A DNA stretch of 64,000 bases from Streptomyces sp. NRRL S-646 (lineage in GTDB: Bacteria > Actinomycetota > Actinomycetes > Streptomycetales > Streptomycetaceae), in contig NZ_JODC01000032.1 in the NCBI RefSeq assembly GCF_000720765.1, positions 45,385 to 109,384 on the forward strand, given 5' to 3'. The notes beneath the pieces were generated by a model. That model saw nothing but the letters and a program-made list of their open reading frames with translations, had not been told where the DNA came from and did no database searches. How positions within the stretch are numbered: the stretch's first letter is position 1; each line of letters begins with the position of its first letter. The position numbers and the translations under genes are program-made. Below are positions 37,948 through 46,861 of this stretch, one piece after another.

Positions 37948-39274
37948 CGGGTGCCCCCTCGCAGTTCCACCAGATCGGCCAGCTCCGCGTCCGTCAGCTC
38001 CGTGAGCGCGGCCTCGCCGGAACCCAGCACGGCGTCGGCCAGCTCCCGCTTGCGGCCGAGCATGTCTGCGATACGGTCCTCGATGGTCCCCTCCGCGATC
38101 AGCTTGTGCACCTGCACGGGCCGGGTCTGGCCGATGCGGTGGGCACGGTCGGTGGCCTGCGCCTCGACGGCGGGGTTCCACCAGCGGTCGTAGTGCACGA
38201 CGTGTTCGGCCCGGGTGAGGTTCAGGCCGGTGCCCGCGGCCTTGAGCGACAGGAGGAAGACGGGTACTTCGCCGTCCTGGAAGCGCCCCACCATCGCCTC
38301 GCGTTCGGCGACGGGCGTCCCGCCGTGCAGGAACTGCGAGGTGACGCCGCGGGCCGTCAGGTGCCGTTCGACAATGCGCGCCATGCGCACGTACTGCGTG
38401 AAGACCAGAACGCTCGCTCCCTCGGAGAGGATGGTGTCGAGCAGCTCGTCCAGCAGTTCCAGCTTCCCCGAACGACCGGCGATCCGCGGCCGCTCCTCCT
38501 TGAGGAACTGCGCCGGGTGGTTGCAGATCTGCTTCAGCCCCGTCAGCAGCTTCACGATCAGACCGCGCCGCGCCATGCTGTCGGCCGCGGAGATCTCCGC
38601 GAGTGTTTCGCGCACCACCGCCTCGTACAGGCCCGCCTGTTCCTTGGTCAGGGACACGGCACGGTCGGTCTCGGTCTTCGGCGGCAGCTCCGGCGCGATC
38701 CCCGGGTCCGACTTGCGGCGGCGCAGCAGGAACGGCCGTACGAGACGGGCGAGCCGCTCCGCGGCGGCCGGATCCCGGCCACCCTCGACGGCCTGCGCGT
38801 ACCGCGTGCGGAAGGTGCCCAGCCGCCCCAGCAGTCCCGGAGTCGTCCAGTCGAGGATCGCCCACAGCTCGGAGAGGTTGTTCTCCACCGGGGTCCCGGT
38901 GAGCGCCACGCGTGCGCGTGCACCGATGGAACGCAGCTCCCGCGCGGTCGCCGAGTACGGGTTCTTCACATGCTGCGCCTCGTCCGCCACGACCATGCCC
39001 CACGTCATCTCGGCGAGCCGGCGCGCGTCCAGGCGCATCGTCCCGTACGTGGTCAGCACGAACTCGCCGTCGGCCACCTCGTCCAGGCTGCGCCGCGCCC
39101 CGTGGAAGCGGCGCACGGGCGTGCCGGGCGCGAACCTCTCGATCTCGCGCTGCCAGTTGCCCATCAGCGACGTCGGACACACCACGAGGGTGGGACCGGC
39201 GGTCGACGTCTCGCTCTGCCGGTGCAGATGCAGCGCGATCAGAGTGATCGTCTTGCCGAGTCCCATGTCGTCGG
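37944..39274 (-). pseudogene. SNF2-family helicase, 5'-truncated at the Walker A region
   Basis: About 443 codons of the C-terminal part of an SNF2/DEAD-like ATPase remain: DDMGLGKTITLIAL (Walker A), VVADEAQHVKN (DEAH box), LTGTPVENN, VLVFTQYVRM and QVTGLNL-like AAGTGLNLTRAEHV, then TDRAHRIGQTRPVQ. Family members have several hundred residues before this point. Here the reading frame runs into TAA about 20 bases upstream of the GACGAC codons, where the recombinase element begins. The breakpoint therefore lies at about 39273-39275. Translation from the internal ATG of MGLGKT is possible, but the protein would lack the N-terminal region. Confidence 0.88.
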
Positions 39275-39283
39275 TTGTTCCGA

Positions 39284-39299
39284 CTTACTTGCAGTGTCG
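39284..39299. repeat. Candidate left-end motif of the element
   Basis: CTTACTTGCAGTGTCG is the imperfect inverse (13 of 16) of CGAAACTGCACGTCAG at 45298-45313. It sits about ten bases inside the helicase break. Confidence 0.4.
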
Positions 39300-39331
39300 C
39301 ATTGAGCCTCAGAGAGGGGATTGGAGATCGT

Positions 39332-39366
39332 TTGTGAGGCATCAAGGTCCGTGTAGGCTGACGTAA
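39332..39366 (+). promoter_or_regulatory. Promoter of recombinase operon, probably leaderless
   Basis: The -35 TTGTGA (39332-39337), 16-base spacer and -10 TAGGCT (39354-39359) place the transcription start at about the ATG of the first recombinase. No ribosome site precedes it. Confidence 0.45.
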
Positions 39367-40832
39367 TGAAACAAGTGTTCTATTCGTCCTTAGGTTGGGA
39401 GTCCTGGGGGCTTGAGTTCAAACCTGCCATCCCTGAGGGAATGCCACTGCTCTTCGAGAACGACCTGCTCTTCGAGGACGAAGGCGGGGTGCGTGAGATC
39501 ACAGCGGTGAACCAATGGGCGTGCGAGCTGCCGACCCGAGGAGTTCCGGCCGCCAACTCCTGGCACACGTACGTGCGCGCGGTCCGCGAGTGGAAGGACT
39601 TCGCGGCAGTGCACGGGGTCGGCCTATTCGGGAGCCGGGACCGCTTGAAGGCCGTGCTCGGCACTTACGCGGTCCACCGGGGATCGGGCCCTCTGAAGGA
39701 GCGATTCGCGTCGTCGATGTGGAACCAGAGCATGTCGATCCTCAGCCAGTTCTACGACTGGGCGAGCGACCGCGGGTACGCCGCGCACGCGCCGTTCACC
39801 TACAAGGAGAGCGTCCAGCTGTTCGAAGGCGGTGCGACCACGCGCCGGGTGAACCAGGCTCGCAGGCGCCAGCCGAAGGAGCACGTGACCGTCAAGTATC
39901 TGATGGACGACTTCGCGGACCTGTTCGTCAAGGGGCTGGGGCGGCTGCAGCCGGACGGTTCGGAGGAATGGGGCTACCGGGGGCGGGAGATCGCGCGGAA
40001 CTCGGCGGTGGGCAAGTTCGTACTGTCGTCGGGGCTTCGGTCGCAGGAGTTCTCGTACATGCTCGCGTGCGAGGTTCCGCCGCTGCCGCGCCAACGGACG
40101 GATGTCCCACAGGTGCTGCCTGTGCCGGAGGGAATCACCAAGGGCAGCAAGTTCCGTGAGTCGTGGGTGAGTTACGACGTCCTGTCGGACCTGCACAGCT
40201 ATCTGGAGCTGGAGCGGGCGCTGTCGGTTCAGGCGTCGTCATGGATGCCGCCGGCACGCTGGGGCGAGCCGCTGATGGTGACAGAGTTCGATGCACGCGG
40301 CGGCCGGGTCAACGGGACCTGGACGACATGGGAGACGATGAAGCCTGTGGACCGGCGCAGGCTGGTGGGCCCCGGAGGCGGGTCGATGCTGCTGTCCGTC
40401 TGGGGCGAGGGGCGGCCATTCACCGAGTGGGCGAAGGTGTTCGAACGGAACGCGGACCGGCTCCGGGAGCGCTACGAGCCGCGTTTCCCGCATGTCTGGC
40501 CGCACCGGATCCGTCACACGATGGCGATGGCCACGATGAAGCGCCTGGTCGCGGGCTACTACGCGCAGGCCGCGCGGCTGGTGGCGGACACGGACGAGAA
40601 CGCGGCACTGGCGCTGTACCTGCGGACGACGGAGCCGATTCTCGTGCTGCGCGACCTGTTGGGGCACGCGAGTTCGTTGACCACGGAGAAGTACCTGCAC
40701 CGCCTGGACACCACACGCATCTTCCGTGAACTGTACGAGCGCAGCGGGCTGGAGGCCGGACTGCTGGCCGCCGCACGGGATCACGAGCTGGAGTCCGAGT
40801 TTGGCGAAGACCCGGCGGGGGTGGGGGTCTGA
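39366..40832 (+). CDS. Tyrosine recombinase 1 (TnpA-like)
   Basis: A 488-residue site-specific recombinase. The catalytic domain shows Arg I in SSGLRSQEFSYM (about residue 226), the His-x-x-Arg pair in WPHRIRHTMAMA (about 382), and the region LLGHASSLTTEKYLHR, giving the late His and nucleophile Tyr near residue 450. All catalytic residues look present. The N-terminal 170 residues contain a SAM-like core-binding domain. Its stop overlaps the next start by one base (TGATG). It should carry out strand exchange during integration and excision. Confidence 0.9.
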   Translation: MKQVFYSSLGWESWGLEFKPAIPEGMPLLFENDLLFEDEGGVREITAVNQWACELPTRGVPAANSWHTYVRAVREWKDFAAVHGVGLFGSRDRLKAVLGTYAVHRGSGPLKERFASSMWNQSMSILSQFYDWASDRGYAAHAPFTYKESVQLFEGGATTRRVNQARRRQPKEHVTVKYLMDDFADLFVKGLGRLQPDGSEEWGYRGREIARNSAVGKFVLSSGLRSQEFSYMLACEVPPLPRQRTDVPQVLPVPEGITKGSKFRESWVSYDVLSDLHSYLELERALSVQASSWMPPARWGEPLMVTEFDARGGRVNGTWTTWETMKPVDRRRLVGPGGGSMLLSVWGEGRPFTEWAKVFERNADRLRERYEPRFPHVWPHRIRHTMAMATMKRLVAGYYAQAARLVADTDENAALALYLRTTEPILVLRDLLGHASSLTTEKYLHRLDTTRIFRELYERSGLEAGLLAAARDHELESEFGEDPAGVGV

Positions 40833-42580
40833 TGCCCGCGACGGTGACCGAGCCCGGCGTGGTGCCGCCGGCGATCAGTGCGGTGTTCACAGACGGCCGC
40901 TCCTGCACAATACAGATCAACAAGTCCAGGAACCCGTTGCTGGCCCGGCAGCTGCTGCTGGGACTGGCCGACTTGGTCAAGCCGCACGGCGACCTCGACA
41001 GGCAGAGCAGCGTCGAGGGTTACTGCACCGGTGTGCGCTACTTCTGCGACAAGCTCGCCGAGTCAGGATTCACCGGCACAGCAGCGGATCTGACGCGCGG
41101 GGTGCTCGCTGAGTTCTGGCTGGGCCGCCCACACCCGATCAATGAGTCCAAAGCCCGGGCGATGCTCCAGCGACTCGACGACAACCACGCGGTCCTGAAA
41201 CCGGACGTGCGTGCGCTTATCGACGGTCGTGACTTCCATCGCACGCCTGTCAGCCAGCCGCTGAAACCCTACAGCGAAGGTGAGTGGGCTCGACTGACCG
41301 AGGTGTGCCAAAGGATCGTGAAGGAGGACTACGCCGCCTATCGGCAGGCGCTGGAAGAAGCAGCCCAGGGCTGCAACCCCTACGAGAACAGCTGGAGTCT
41401 GAACAACGTCCGCTGGGCGATGGCGACATGGGGTCCGGAGAGGGCCGAGGCCGTGGTCGACTGGCGGATCCCTGGCCATCCGTCCGGTCTGGGGCGGAGG
41501 CTTCCCTACTCGATCGAGAAGGACACCGAAGTCCTGTTCCCGAGCTCGGGCACGGTCATCGCCTACCAGCTCCTGCTGGGCGTCTACACCGGCATCGTGC
41601 CGGACGGCCTGGCGGATCTGGGCCTGGACGACATCGACTGGGCCGGCGAGACAACCGTTCTGCTCGACTACGTGAAGGGCCGCACGGCCCCAGAGAGCCT
41701 GGTGCTGTCGGCACGTGCGAGCCGGCTGTTGCAGCAGTGGCTCGACCACTCCTCTCTGGGCCGGAAGCTCGCTCCCGAGGCGGACCGGGGCGCGCTGTGG
41801 CTGCACTACTCAACGGCGGCCAAGCGGTGGCGCACCACACGGGAACACTGGTCCCGAATAAAGGACTGGGTGCGATGGACCGGGCTGAAGGACGATACCG
41901 GCCAGCCGTTGTCGATCCACCGGCACCGGATCCGTACCAGCAACGCTGCGATGCGTGAGCGGCGGTCGTGGCAGGGTAGTCGACGTTCGACGATCGACCC
42001 GAACCGCAGCCCGAGGGTGGAGGGGGACAACTACGTCACGTTGGGGACGGCGGCCCAGCGAGAGATGGTGAACGACATCATCGCCGACGCCCAGGGCGAC
42101 ATGCTCAGGCGGGCCCAGCCGCCGATGGTGCTGACCGAGGAGTCGCTGGCCAAGCTGGTACGTGAGTTCCCCGACCGCGTCGCGGCACTGGAGCTGACGG
42201 ACGAGGTGCTGACCGAACTCGTCGGTGGCGAGCGGGACGTGTTCACCGCGGCGTGCGCGGACCAACTGTCGGGCCTGCACGGACCCAAGGGCAAGCCGTG
42301 CCCGGCCAGGCCGTGGGTGTGCCTGCCGTGCCCGCTGGCCCTGTTCGCCCCCCGCCACCTGCCCAATCTGCTGCGGCTGCGGGCGTTCTTCTCCGCCCGC
42401 TGGCAGGAGATGACCTCCGCCGAGTTCATGGCCCAGTTCGGCGTCTATGCCCAGCGCCTGGACCAGATCCTGGACCCGGGCGTGCACTTCAGCGCCGAGG
42501 CGCTGGCCCGGGCCAGCGCCGAGGTGGCCGATACCGACGACGAGCTGCCGCTGCGGGCGGAAGAGAGGACCGTACGATGA
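40832..42580 (+). CDS. Tyrosine recombinase 2 (TnpB-like), first catalytic Arg not evident
   Basis: A 582-residue recombinase-like protein. A core-binding-like N-terminal half is followed by a catalytic-type domain. The box holding Arg I reads YTGIVPDGLADLGLDDI, with Val-Pro where Arg-Pro is expected. The second box is SIHRHRIRTSNAA and a possible Tyr is in EGDNYVTLG. A C-terminal Cys-rich patch (CPARPWVCLPC) may bind zinc. It overlaps the third recombinase by ATGA. It may be a structural or regulatory subunit rather than a strand-cutting enzyme, as inferred from the missing Arg. Confidence 0.75.
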   Translation: MPATVTEPGVVPPAISAVFTDGRSCTIQINKSRNPLLARQLLLGLADLVKPHGDLDRQSSVEGYCTGVRYFCDKLAESGFTGTAADLTRGVLAEFWLGRPHPINESKARAMLQRLDDNHAVLKPDVRALIDGRDFHRTPVSQPLKPYSEGEWARLTEVCQRIVKEDYAAYRQALEEAAQGCNPYENSWSLNNVRWAMATWGPERAEAVVDWRIPGHPSGLGRRLPYSIEKDTEVLFPSSGTVIAYQLLLGVYTGIVPDGLADLGLDDIDWAGETTVLLDYVKGRTAPESLVLSARASRLLQQWLDHSSLGRKLAPEADRGALWLHYSTAAKRWRTTREHWSRIKDWVRWTGLKDDTGQPLSIHRHRIRTSNAAMRERRSWQGSRRSTIDPNRSPRVEGDNYVTLGTAAQREMVNDIIADAQGDMLRRAQPPMVLTEESLAKLVREFPDRVAALELTDEVLTELVGGERDVFTAACADQLSGLHGPKGKPCPARPWVCLPCPLALFAPRHLPNLLRLRAFFSARWQEMTSAEFMAQFGVYAQRLDQILDPGVHFSAEALARASAEVADTDDELPLRAEERTVR

Positions 42581-44322
42581 CCACGACGAGCATGGTGACC
42601 TCCCCGTGGACGGGCGAGCGGGTCAGCCCGTTCGCGGGCGCCGACGTCTGCGAGGCCGCCCGGCTGACGGTGGAACCGGGCGGGCACCGGGCCCGCTTCG
42701 ACGAGGACGTGTGGCTCTTCACCGCCGTGGAGGGCCTGTCACAGCAGCAGGCCGACTGGGCTCGGCTCCTGGACTTCACCCTCATCCGTGATGCGCGCTG
42801 GCGCCCGGTGGCCAAGGAGTTCTTCTTCGCCCGCATGGCCCCATGGCACGACGGCGTGCGGACGCTGCCGGCCGCCTACCGCACCCCTGTGCACGTGATG
42901 ACCTGCTACCAGCATCTGGGTTTCCTCGCGGACTGGCTGAACTGGCTCACCGACAACCGCGTCACCTCGCTCGCGCAGGTGACCCAGCAGCACTGCGACT
43001 CCTACCTCGAATGGCGCCGGCACGTACGGGGCAAGGACGGGACGGCCATCAGGCCCAGAAGCGAGGGCGGGCTCGCGGACACGGCACAGGCGGTGATCGA
43101 ACTCGCCTACTACACGCAACTGTTCACCACCGACGCCTACTCGGACGGCTTCCTGCCGTGGCAGGGCCGAAGCGCCCACAGCATCGCCGGGAAGGTCGTC
43201 ACGAGGAAGAACAAGACCCCGGTCCTGGACGACACCGTTCTGCAGCCGCTGTTGGCGGCGGCCCTGTACGTCTGTCAGACGCTCGGCCCGCACCTGCTGG
43301 CCCAGCCTCCCCGCTCGCTGGCCAGGCATGTCAGCGTGACCTCCAGCGGCGAGAACTGGCAGGCACGGATCACGGATGTCCTGCACCGCCACCAGCGGTC
43401 CGGCACCCCGCTGGAACTGCTGCCCGACTTTCGCATCCAAAAGCGGCTGAAGCTCGGCTGGCTCGCGGACGACTCTCTCCTGGCGGTCAACCTGAACGCG
43501 GTCGCCCAAGAGGCCGGCATCCGCACCTTCCGGGAGCAGTGGCTCGGTCCGCTGCGGGGCCAGCTGGAGCAGACCCTGGCCGATGTCGGTGTGCAGGCTG
43601 GCTGGGGTGTGGACGCGGCCCTGGTGCCGCGCGCGGACGGCCAGGGCGAGGTGCCCTGGACACTGCCGCTGACCCGGGCCCAGGACATCGACTTCCTGAT
43701 CGAGAAGGCCCGAACGGCATGCATCCTGGTGATCGCCGGGGTCACCGGCATGCGCACGAGTGAGGTCATGGAACTGCCCCTCGACTGTGCGCTGACGCCC
43801 TCTGACGCGGGGGCCGGGCGGGTGCGCTACCGCCTGGCCGGCAAGCTGATCAAGGGGCAGCCGCTGGGCGGAAAACGCGAGGAGTGGGTGACCGTGAAGG
43901 AGCCGCACGACGCCGCCATCCTGGCCGCCGGCCTGCTCGGCGAGGACAGCGGGAAGGTACATCTGTTCGGCCGGATCGGCTTCAAGAGCCGCTACCAGCG
44001 CTTCCGTGAATGGGTCAACGGGCCCGAGGGCCGGCGTCTGGGGCTGGCCCCGATCCCAGAGGCCCTGGTGAACTTGCGCAGGCTACGGCGGACCCTTGCG
44101 GTCGAACTCGCCCACCGACCGGGCGGGTTGCTCGCGGCGAAGATTCATCTCAAGCACGTTTCGGTGGCCACGACCGAGGGCTACGCGGCTCTCCCGGGCG
44201 GCGCCCAGGGCAAGTTCCTGGCCGAGATGGCCCAGGAGGAGCAGAACCGCAACAAGGCCATCAGCCTGGAGGTGTTCCGGGACTTCCAGAACGGCGTGAT
44301 GCCCGCCGGGCCCGGTGCATAG
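42577..44322 (+). CDS. Tyrosine recombinase 3, catalytic part; ends at an in-frame TAG
   Basis: A 581-residue product containing the catalytic domain: Arg I in GVTGMRTSEVMELP, a basic RRLRRTLAVELAHR box, and HVSVATTEGYAAL with the nucleophile Tyr. The reading frame continues without shift after TAG at 44320-44322 into 141 more codons that form the usual zinc-type tail of this family. The stop is therefore a nonsense change in a gene that was about 723 residues long. The catalytic residues all lie before the stop, so activity may remain. ATGA overlap with the previous gene. Confidence 0.8.
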   Translation: MTTTSMVTSPWTGERVSPFAGADVCEAARLTVEPGGHRARFDEDVWLFTAVEGLSQQQADWARLLDFTLIRDARWRPVAKEFFFARMAPWHDGVRTLPAAYRTPVHVMTCYQHLGFLADWLNWLTDNRVTSLAQVTQQHCDSYLEWRRHVRGKDGTAIRPRSEGGLADTAQAVIELAYYTQLFTTDAYSDGFLPWQGRSAHSIAGKVVTRKNKTPVLDDTVLQPLLAAALYVCQTLGPHLLAQPPRSLARHVSVTSSGENWQARITDVLHRHQRSGTPLELLPDFRIQKRLKLGWLADDSLLAVNLNAVAQEAGIRTFREQWLGPLRGQLEQTLADVGVQAGWGVDAALVPRADGQGEVPWTLPLTRAQDIDFLIEKARTACILVIAGVTGMRTSEVMELPLDCALTPSDAGAGRVRYRLAGKLIKGQPLGGKREEWVTVKEPHDAAILAAGLLGEDSGKVHLFGRIGFKSRYQRFREWVNGPEGRRLGLAPIPEALVNLRRLRRTLAVELAHRPGGLLAAKIHLKHVSVATTEGYAALPGGAQGKFLAEMAQEEQNRNKAISLEVFRDFQNGVMPAGPGA

Positions 44323-44748
44323 GACCTGATCGAGTTCTTCGCCCAAGTTGACGGCAAGCTTGAGCCCGCCGGCGCCGCCAACGTGAAGGGAGGGGACCAG
44401 GAGGTGATCAACCTGCTGTCGCGCAGGGCGAAGACCCTGCACCTTGCCACCGCGAACTACTGCTGGTTCATGGACCCGTCCAAGGCCCTGTGCCTGAAGC
44501 TGGCCGGTGCCAAAGGCGGGACGAAGCCGATGGCGGGCATGTGCGACTCCTCGCGCTGCCCGCAGGCCACCCACCATCCCTGCCACCGGCCGGTGTGGGC
44601 CTCCAGTGCGCAGAGCAACAAGGTGTTCATCGCCTCGATCGGCCGCGGCCAGAAGGCGGAGAAGGCCCGGCTGCAGGGCGAGCTGGAACGCGAGCTGCGG
44701 GTCCTGGCCGAGATCGACGCTGCCGGCGGCGCTCTGGCGGTGGTGTGA
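44323..44748 (+). pseudogene. Severed C-terminal tail of tyrosine recombinase 3
   Basis: In frame with the upstream recombinase after its TAG, this stretch reads DLIEFFAQVDGKL, NLLSRRAKTLHLATANYCW and MCDSSRCPQATHHPCHRPVW. The Cys/His-rich part is the metal-binding tail of large recombinases in such trios. It could only be made by stop read-through or restart at an internal codon. The stop overlaps nothing, and the TnpC-like gene starts two bases later. Confidence 0.75.
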
Positions 44749-44749
44749 G

Positions 44750-45247
44750 ATGGGACGGATCAGCGAGGAGACCCGCGCCCGCAACGAGGAGGCCGTCAGA
44801 ACGGCCATGGAGCGGATGCTTCGCGGCGAACTGCCGTCCGGCGGCAAGTGCGACCTGAAGACGCTGGCCGCCGAGGCCGGCGTCCCGCGCACCGCCTTCT
44901 ACGCGCGCAAGGGCCGTGATGGCGGCGAGCGTCCCGGCCCCTACCAGCACCTGGCTGAGGAGTTCGAGCGTCGGCTGGAAGCCCTGCGGGAGGCCGGGAC
45001 GATCCCCGATCCCCGGGTCGCCCACATCGAGCGCCTCAAGAACGCCAACGCCGACCTGCAACGGCGGCTGAACGCCCGCGACAGCGAGATCGAGGAGCTC
45101 AAGGCGCTCAAGCAACTGGCCCTGTCCCGCATCGCCGCTCAACAATTGGAGATCCAGCGTCTGCGCGAGCAACTCGCGGCCCGGCCCGAGCCGGTCGGCC
45201 CGGTGGCCGCTGTGCACTACCTACGCACCGCCGAGCACGGCTCCTAA
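44750..45247 (+). CDS. TnpC-like / DUF6262-type small protein with coiled coil
   Basis: A 165-residue protein. The N-terminal half looks like a helix-turn-helix (KCDLKTLAAEAGVPRTAFY). The C-terminal half is a long coiled coil with heptads (RLKNANADLQRRLNARDSEI, then EIQRLREQLAARPEP). Proteins of this layout accompany recombinase trios and correspond in position to TnpC of Tn554, an accessory factor for orientation and efficiency of transposition. It starts one base after the preceding stop. Confidence 0.8.
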   Translation: MGRISEETRARNEEAVRTAMERMLRGELPSGGKCDLKTLAAEAGVPRTAFYARKGRDGGERPGPYQHLAEEFERRLEALREAGTIPDPRVAHIERLKNANADLQRRLNARDSEIEELKALKQLALSRIAAQQLEIQRLREQLAARPEPVGPVAAVHYLRTAEHGS

Positions 45248-45297
45248 AGCTGAGCGCCTGTGCGGCGGGCGGGTCCGCGGGGCCTTGCGGAAAATTA

Positions 45298-45313
45298 CGA
45301 AACTGCACGTCAG
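45298..45313. repeat. Candidate right-end motif of the element
   Basis: CGAAACTGCACGTCAG, imperfect inverse of the left motif at 39284-39299 (13 of 16). Confidence 0.4.
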
Positions 45314-45544
45314 GCGATCGTCTCAGTTGGGCCCGGGAACGCCCCTCTCAGCGTTTCGGAACGCGTGTCGTGTCTTCGTAGGTCAGCCGGGTTGCTCGGA
45401 GTTACTGATTGGAGGCGCCCCCGCCTTCGGCCAGCCGCTCTGCGGTTTCCCCCTCCAGCCCGACGAAGCGCCGAGACTGTCCCCGCGCTGACGGTGATCT
45501 TCTCCATCAGGTCGTGACGGTGGGCGACAGCCCAGCGTTATGTT

Positions 45545-45567
45545 CGGCGAGTTCGGCGAACTCGCCG
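45545..45567 (-). terminator. Hairpin after enoyl-CoA hydratase gene
   Basis: CGGCGAGTTCG and its exact complement around one base, 35 bases past the stop (minus strand). It would form a stem with a slightly larger loop. There is no T-run. Confidence 0.4.
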
Positions 45568-45602
45568 ACGGCCAACGCGAGCAGGTGTGGCAGGCGTCCG
45601 GG

Positions 45603-46382
45603 TCAGACAGGGCGGATGTTTGAGAAACGCGGTACGCGTTTCTCGGTGAAGGCGGCCATCCCCTCGGCGTGTCCGGGACCGCGCGTAGCTATGTCCTGTG
45701 CCTCGGCCTCGGCGGCGATCACCTCGGGGACCGAGGCGTGCGCGGCCAGCCGGAAGACCCGCTTGGTGAGGGCGAAGGCGTCGGCGGGGCCGGCCGCCAG
45801 CGCGTCGGCACGCGCCTGCGTCTCGGCTTCGAGGTCGGCGGCGGGGACGACCGCGTTCACGAGGCCGAGTTCATGAACCTCCCGTGCGCTCAACGAGCGG
45901 CCGGTGGTGGCCAGTTCGAAGGCACGGACGTGGCCGAGCGCGCGTACCAGGACGGCGGAGATCCCCGTGTCGGGCACGAGCCCTACCTTGCCGAAGGCGC
46001 AGGCGAAGCTCGCCGTGTCCGCGGCCATCACCAGGTCGCAGACCAGGGCTAGGCCCATGCCCGCACCCACCGCGAGCCCGTTGACGGCCGCGATGACCGG
46101 GGTGTCCATCCCCGTGACCGTGGTGACGAGCGGGTTGTAGGTGTCCCCTACGGTCGCACCGGCGTCGACGAGTTCGTGGTGGGCCGACAGGTCCTGGCCG
46201 ACGCAGAAGGCGCGCCCGGTGCCGGTCAGGACGACACAGCGGACCGCGGGGTCCTCGTCAGCCCCGTGGAGGGCGTCGAGGAGGGCGCGGCGGGTGGGCT
46301 CGTCGAGGGCGTTCAGCCGCTCCGGACGGTCGAGGGCGATCCACTCGACCGCCCCCTTGCGGGTGGTGGTCACCGTGGTCAT
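45603..46382 (-). CDS. Enoyl-CoA hydratase/isomerase family protein
   Basis: A 259-residue crotonase-fold enzyme. It shows ALDRPERLNALDEPTRR, the oxyanion-hole segment GRAFCVGQDLSAHH and AVNGLAVGAGMGLALVCD. In the second acid/base region an Asp (GLVPDTG) lies where Glu is common. This resembles PaaG-type isomerases rather than simple hydratases. It hydrates or isomerises an enoyl-CoA in beta-oxidation-like breakdown. The ATG overlaps the NTF2-like gene stop (ATGA). Confidence 0.88.
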   Translation of the reverse strand: MTTVTTTRKGAVEWIALDRPERLNALDEPTRRALLDALHGADEDPAVRCVVLTGTGRAFCVGQDLSAHHELVDAGATVGDTYNPLVTTVTGMDTPVIAAVNGLAVGAGMGLALVCDLVMAADTASFACAFGKVGLVPDTGISAVLVRALGHVRAFELATTGRSLSAREVHELGLVNAVVPAADLEAETQARADALAAGPADAFALTKRVFRLAAHASVPEVIAAEAEAQDIATRGPGHAEGMAAFTEKRVPRFSNIRPV

Positions 46383-46861
46383 GCCCGGACCTCCTCGACG
46401 GCGGGAGTGTGCAGACTGCTGCCTTCCTGGCCGTGGCCGGAGTAGCCGCGCTCGGCGTACGGGAAGGCGTCCAACTCGGTGTCCCTCTCCTCGTGCTGCC
46501 GGTAGTAGGAGCGGATCTCGCGAATCCGGCCGTCGGTGTCGAAGGTGAACCACTCCGCCCCGCGGGTGGCCACCCGCCGCCCGGTGTGCTGCGGGGTCCA
46601 GAACATCGTCCACTCGATGACGGCCTCTGCTTCGCCGTCCAGGATGTGGTCCACGACCCAGACCGCGTCGATGAGCCGGTGCACCTTGCGCCAGTAGCGG
46701 GCCAGGTGCTCGCCGCCGCGTACGGGTGCGGAGCCCGGGTTAGGGGCGAGGAAGAAGTGCACGACGTCCTCGGCGAGCGTGGTCCGCATCAGGTCGACGT
46801 CGCCGGTGCTGCAGCCGTCGTAGTAGCGGCTGATCGTCTCCAGGTGCGTGCTCGCGCTCAT
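46379..46861 (-). CDS. NTF2/SnoaL-like protein
   Basis: A 160-residue protein with a SnoaL-type cone fold: ETISRYYDGCSTGDVDLMRT at the start, then WTMFWTPQHTGRRVATRGAE and FDTDGRIREIRSYY. Family members act as cyclases, isomerases, lyases or hydrolases on small ring substrates. It overlaps genes on both sides (ATGA), so it is an integral step of the CoA-ester operon. The reaction is not predictable from sequence. Confidence 0.8.
   Translation of the reverse strand: MSASTHLETISRYYDGCSTGDVDLMRTTLAEDVVHFFLAPNPGSAPVRGGEHLARYWRKVHRLIDAVWVVDHILDGEAEAVIEWTMFWTPQHTGRRVATRGAEWFTFDTDGRIREIRSYYRQHEERDTELDAFPYAERGYSGHGQEGSSLHTPAVEEVRA

Larger units (their letters stand above)
39275..45330 (+). mobile_element. 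Tn554-like element with three tyrosine recombinases and a TnpC-like gene
   Basis: A compact block of four same-direction genes interrupts the SNF2 gene. The left edge is fixed by the helicase break at about 39274. The right edge is estimated at about 45330 from a 16-base motif (45298-45313) that is the inverse of 39284-39299 at 13 of 16 positions. Gene order and types (recombinase, recombinase, large recombinase with zinc-type tail, small coiled-coil protein) match Tn554-type and recombinase-in-trio elements. No cargo gene lies between these two ends. Confidence 0.75.
45248..45602. other. Right side of element and spacer before the CoA-ester genes
   Basis: No convincing gene on either strand. 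It contains the candidate right-end motif at 45298-45313 and a dyad at 45545-45567. The N-terminal half of the SNF2 helicase is not present here, although it would be expected directly beyond the element. Confidence 0.6.

Noticed and set aside
39366..44748. Element as a plasmid-type integrative element (AICE)
   Set aside because: No replication or transfer genes and no tRNA target; the recombinase trio with TnpC-like gene fits the Tn554 type better.
45248..45602. Search for the SNF2 N-terminal half here
   Set aside because: Minus-strand frames show no helicase-like sequence up to the hydratase stop.
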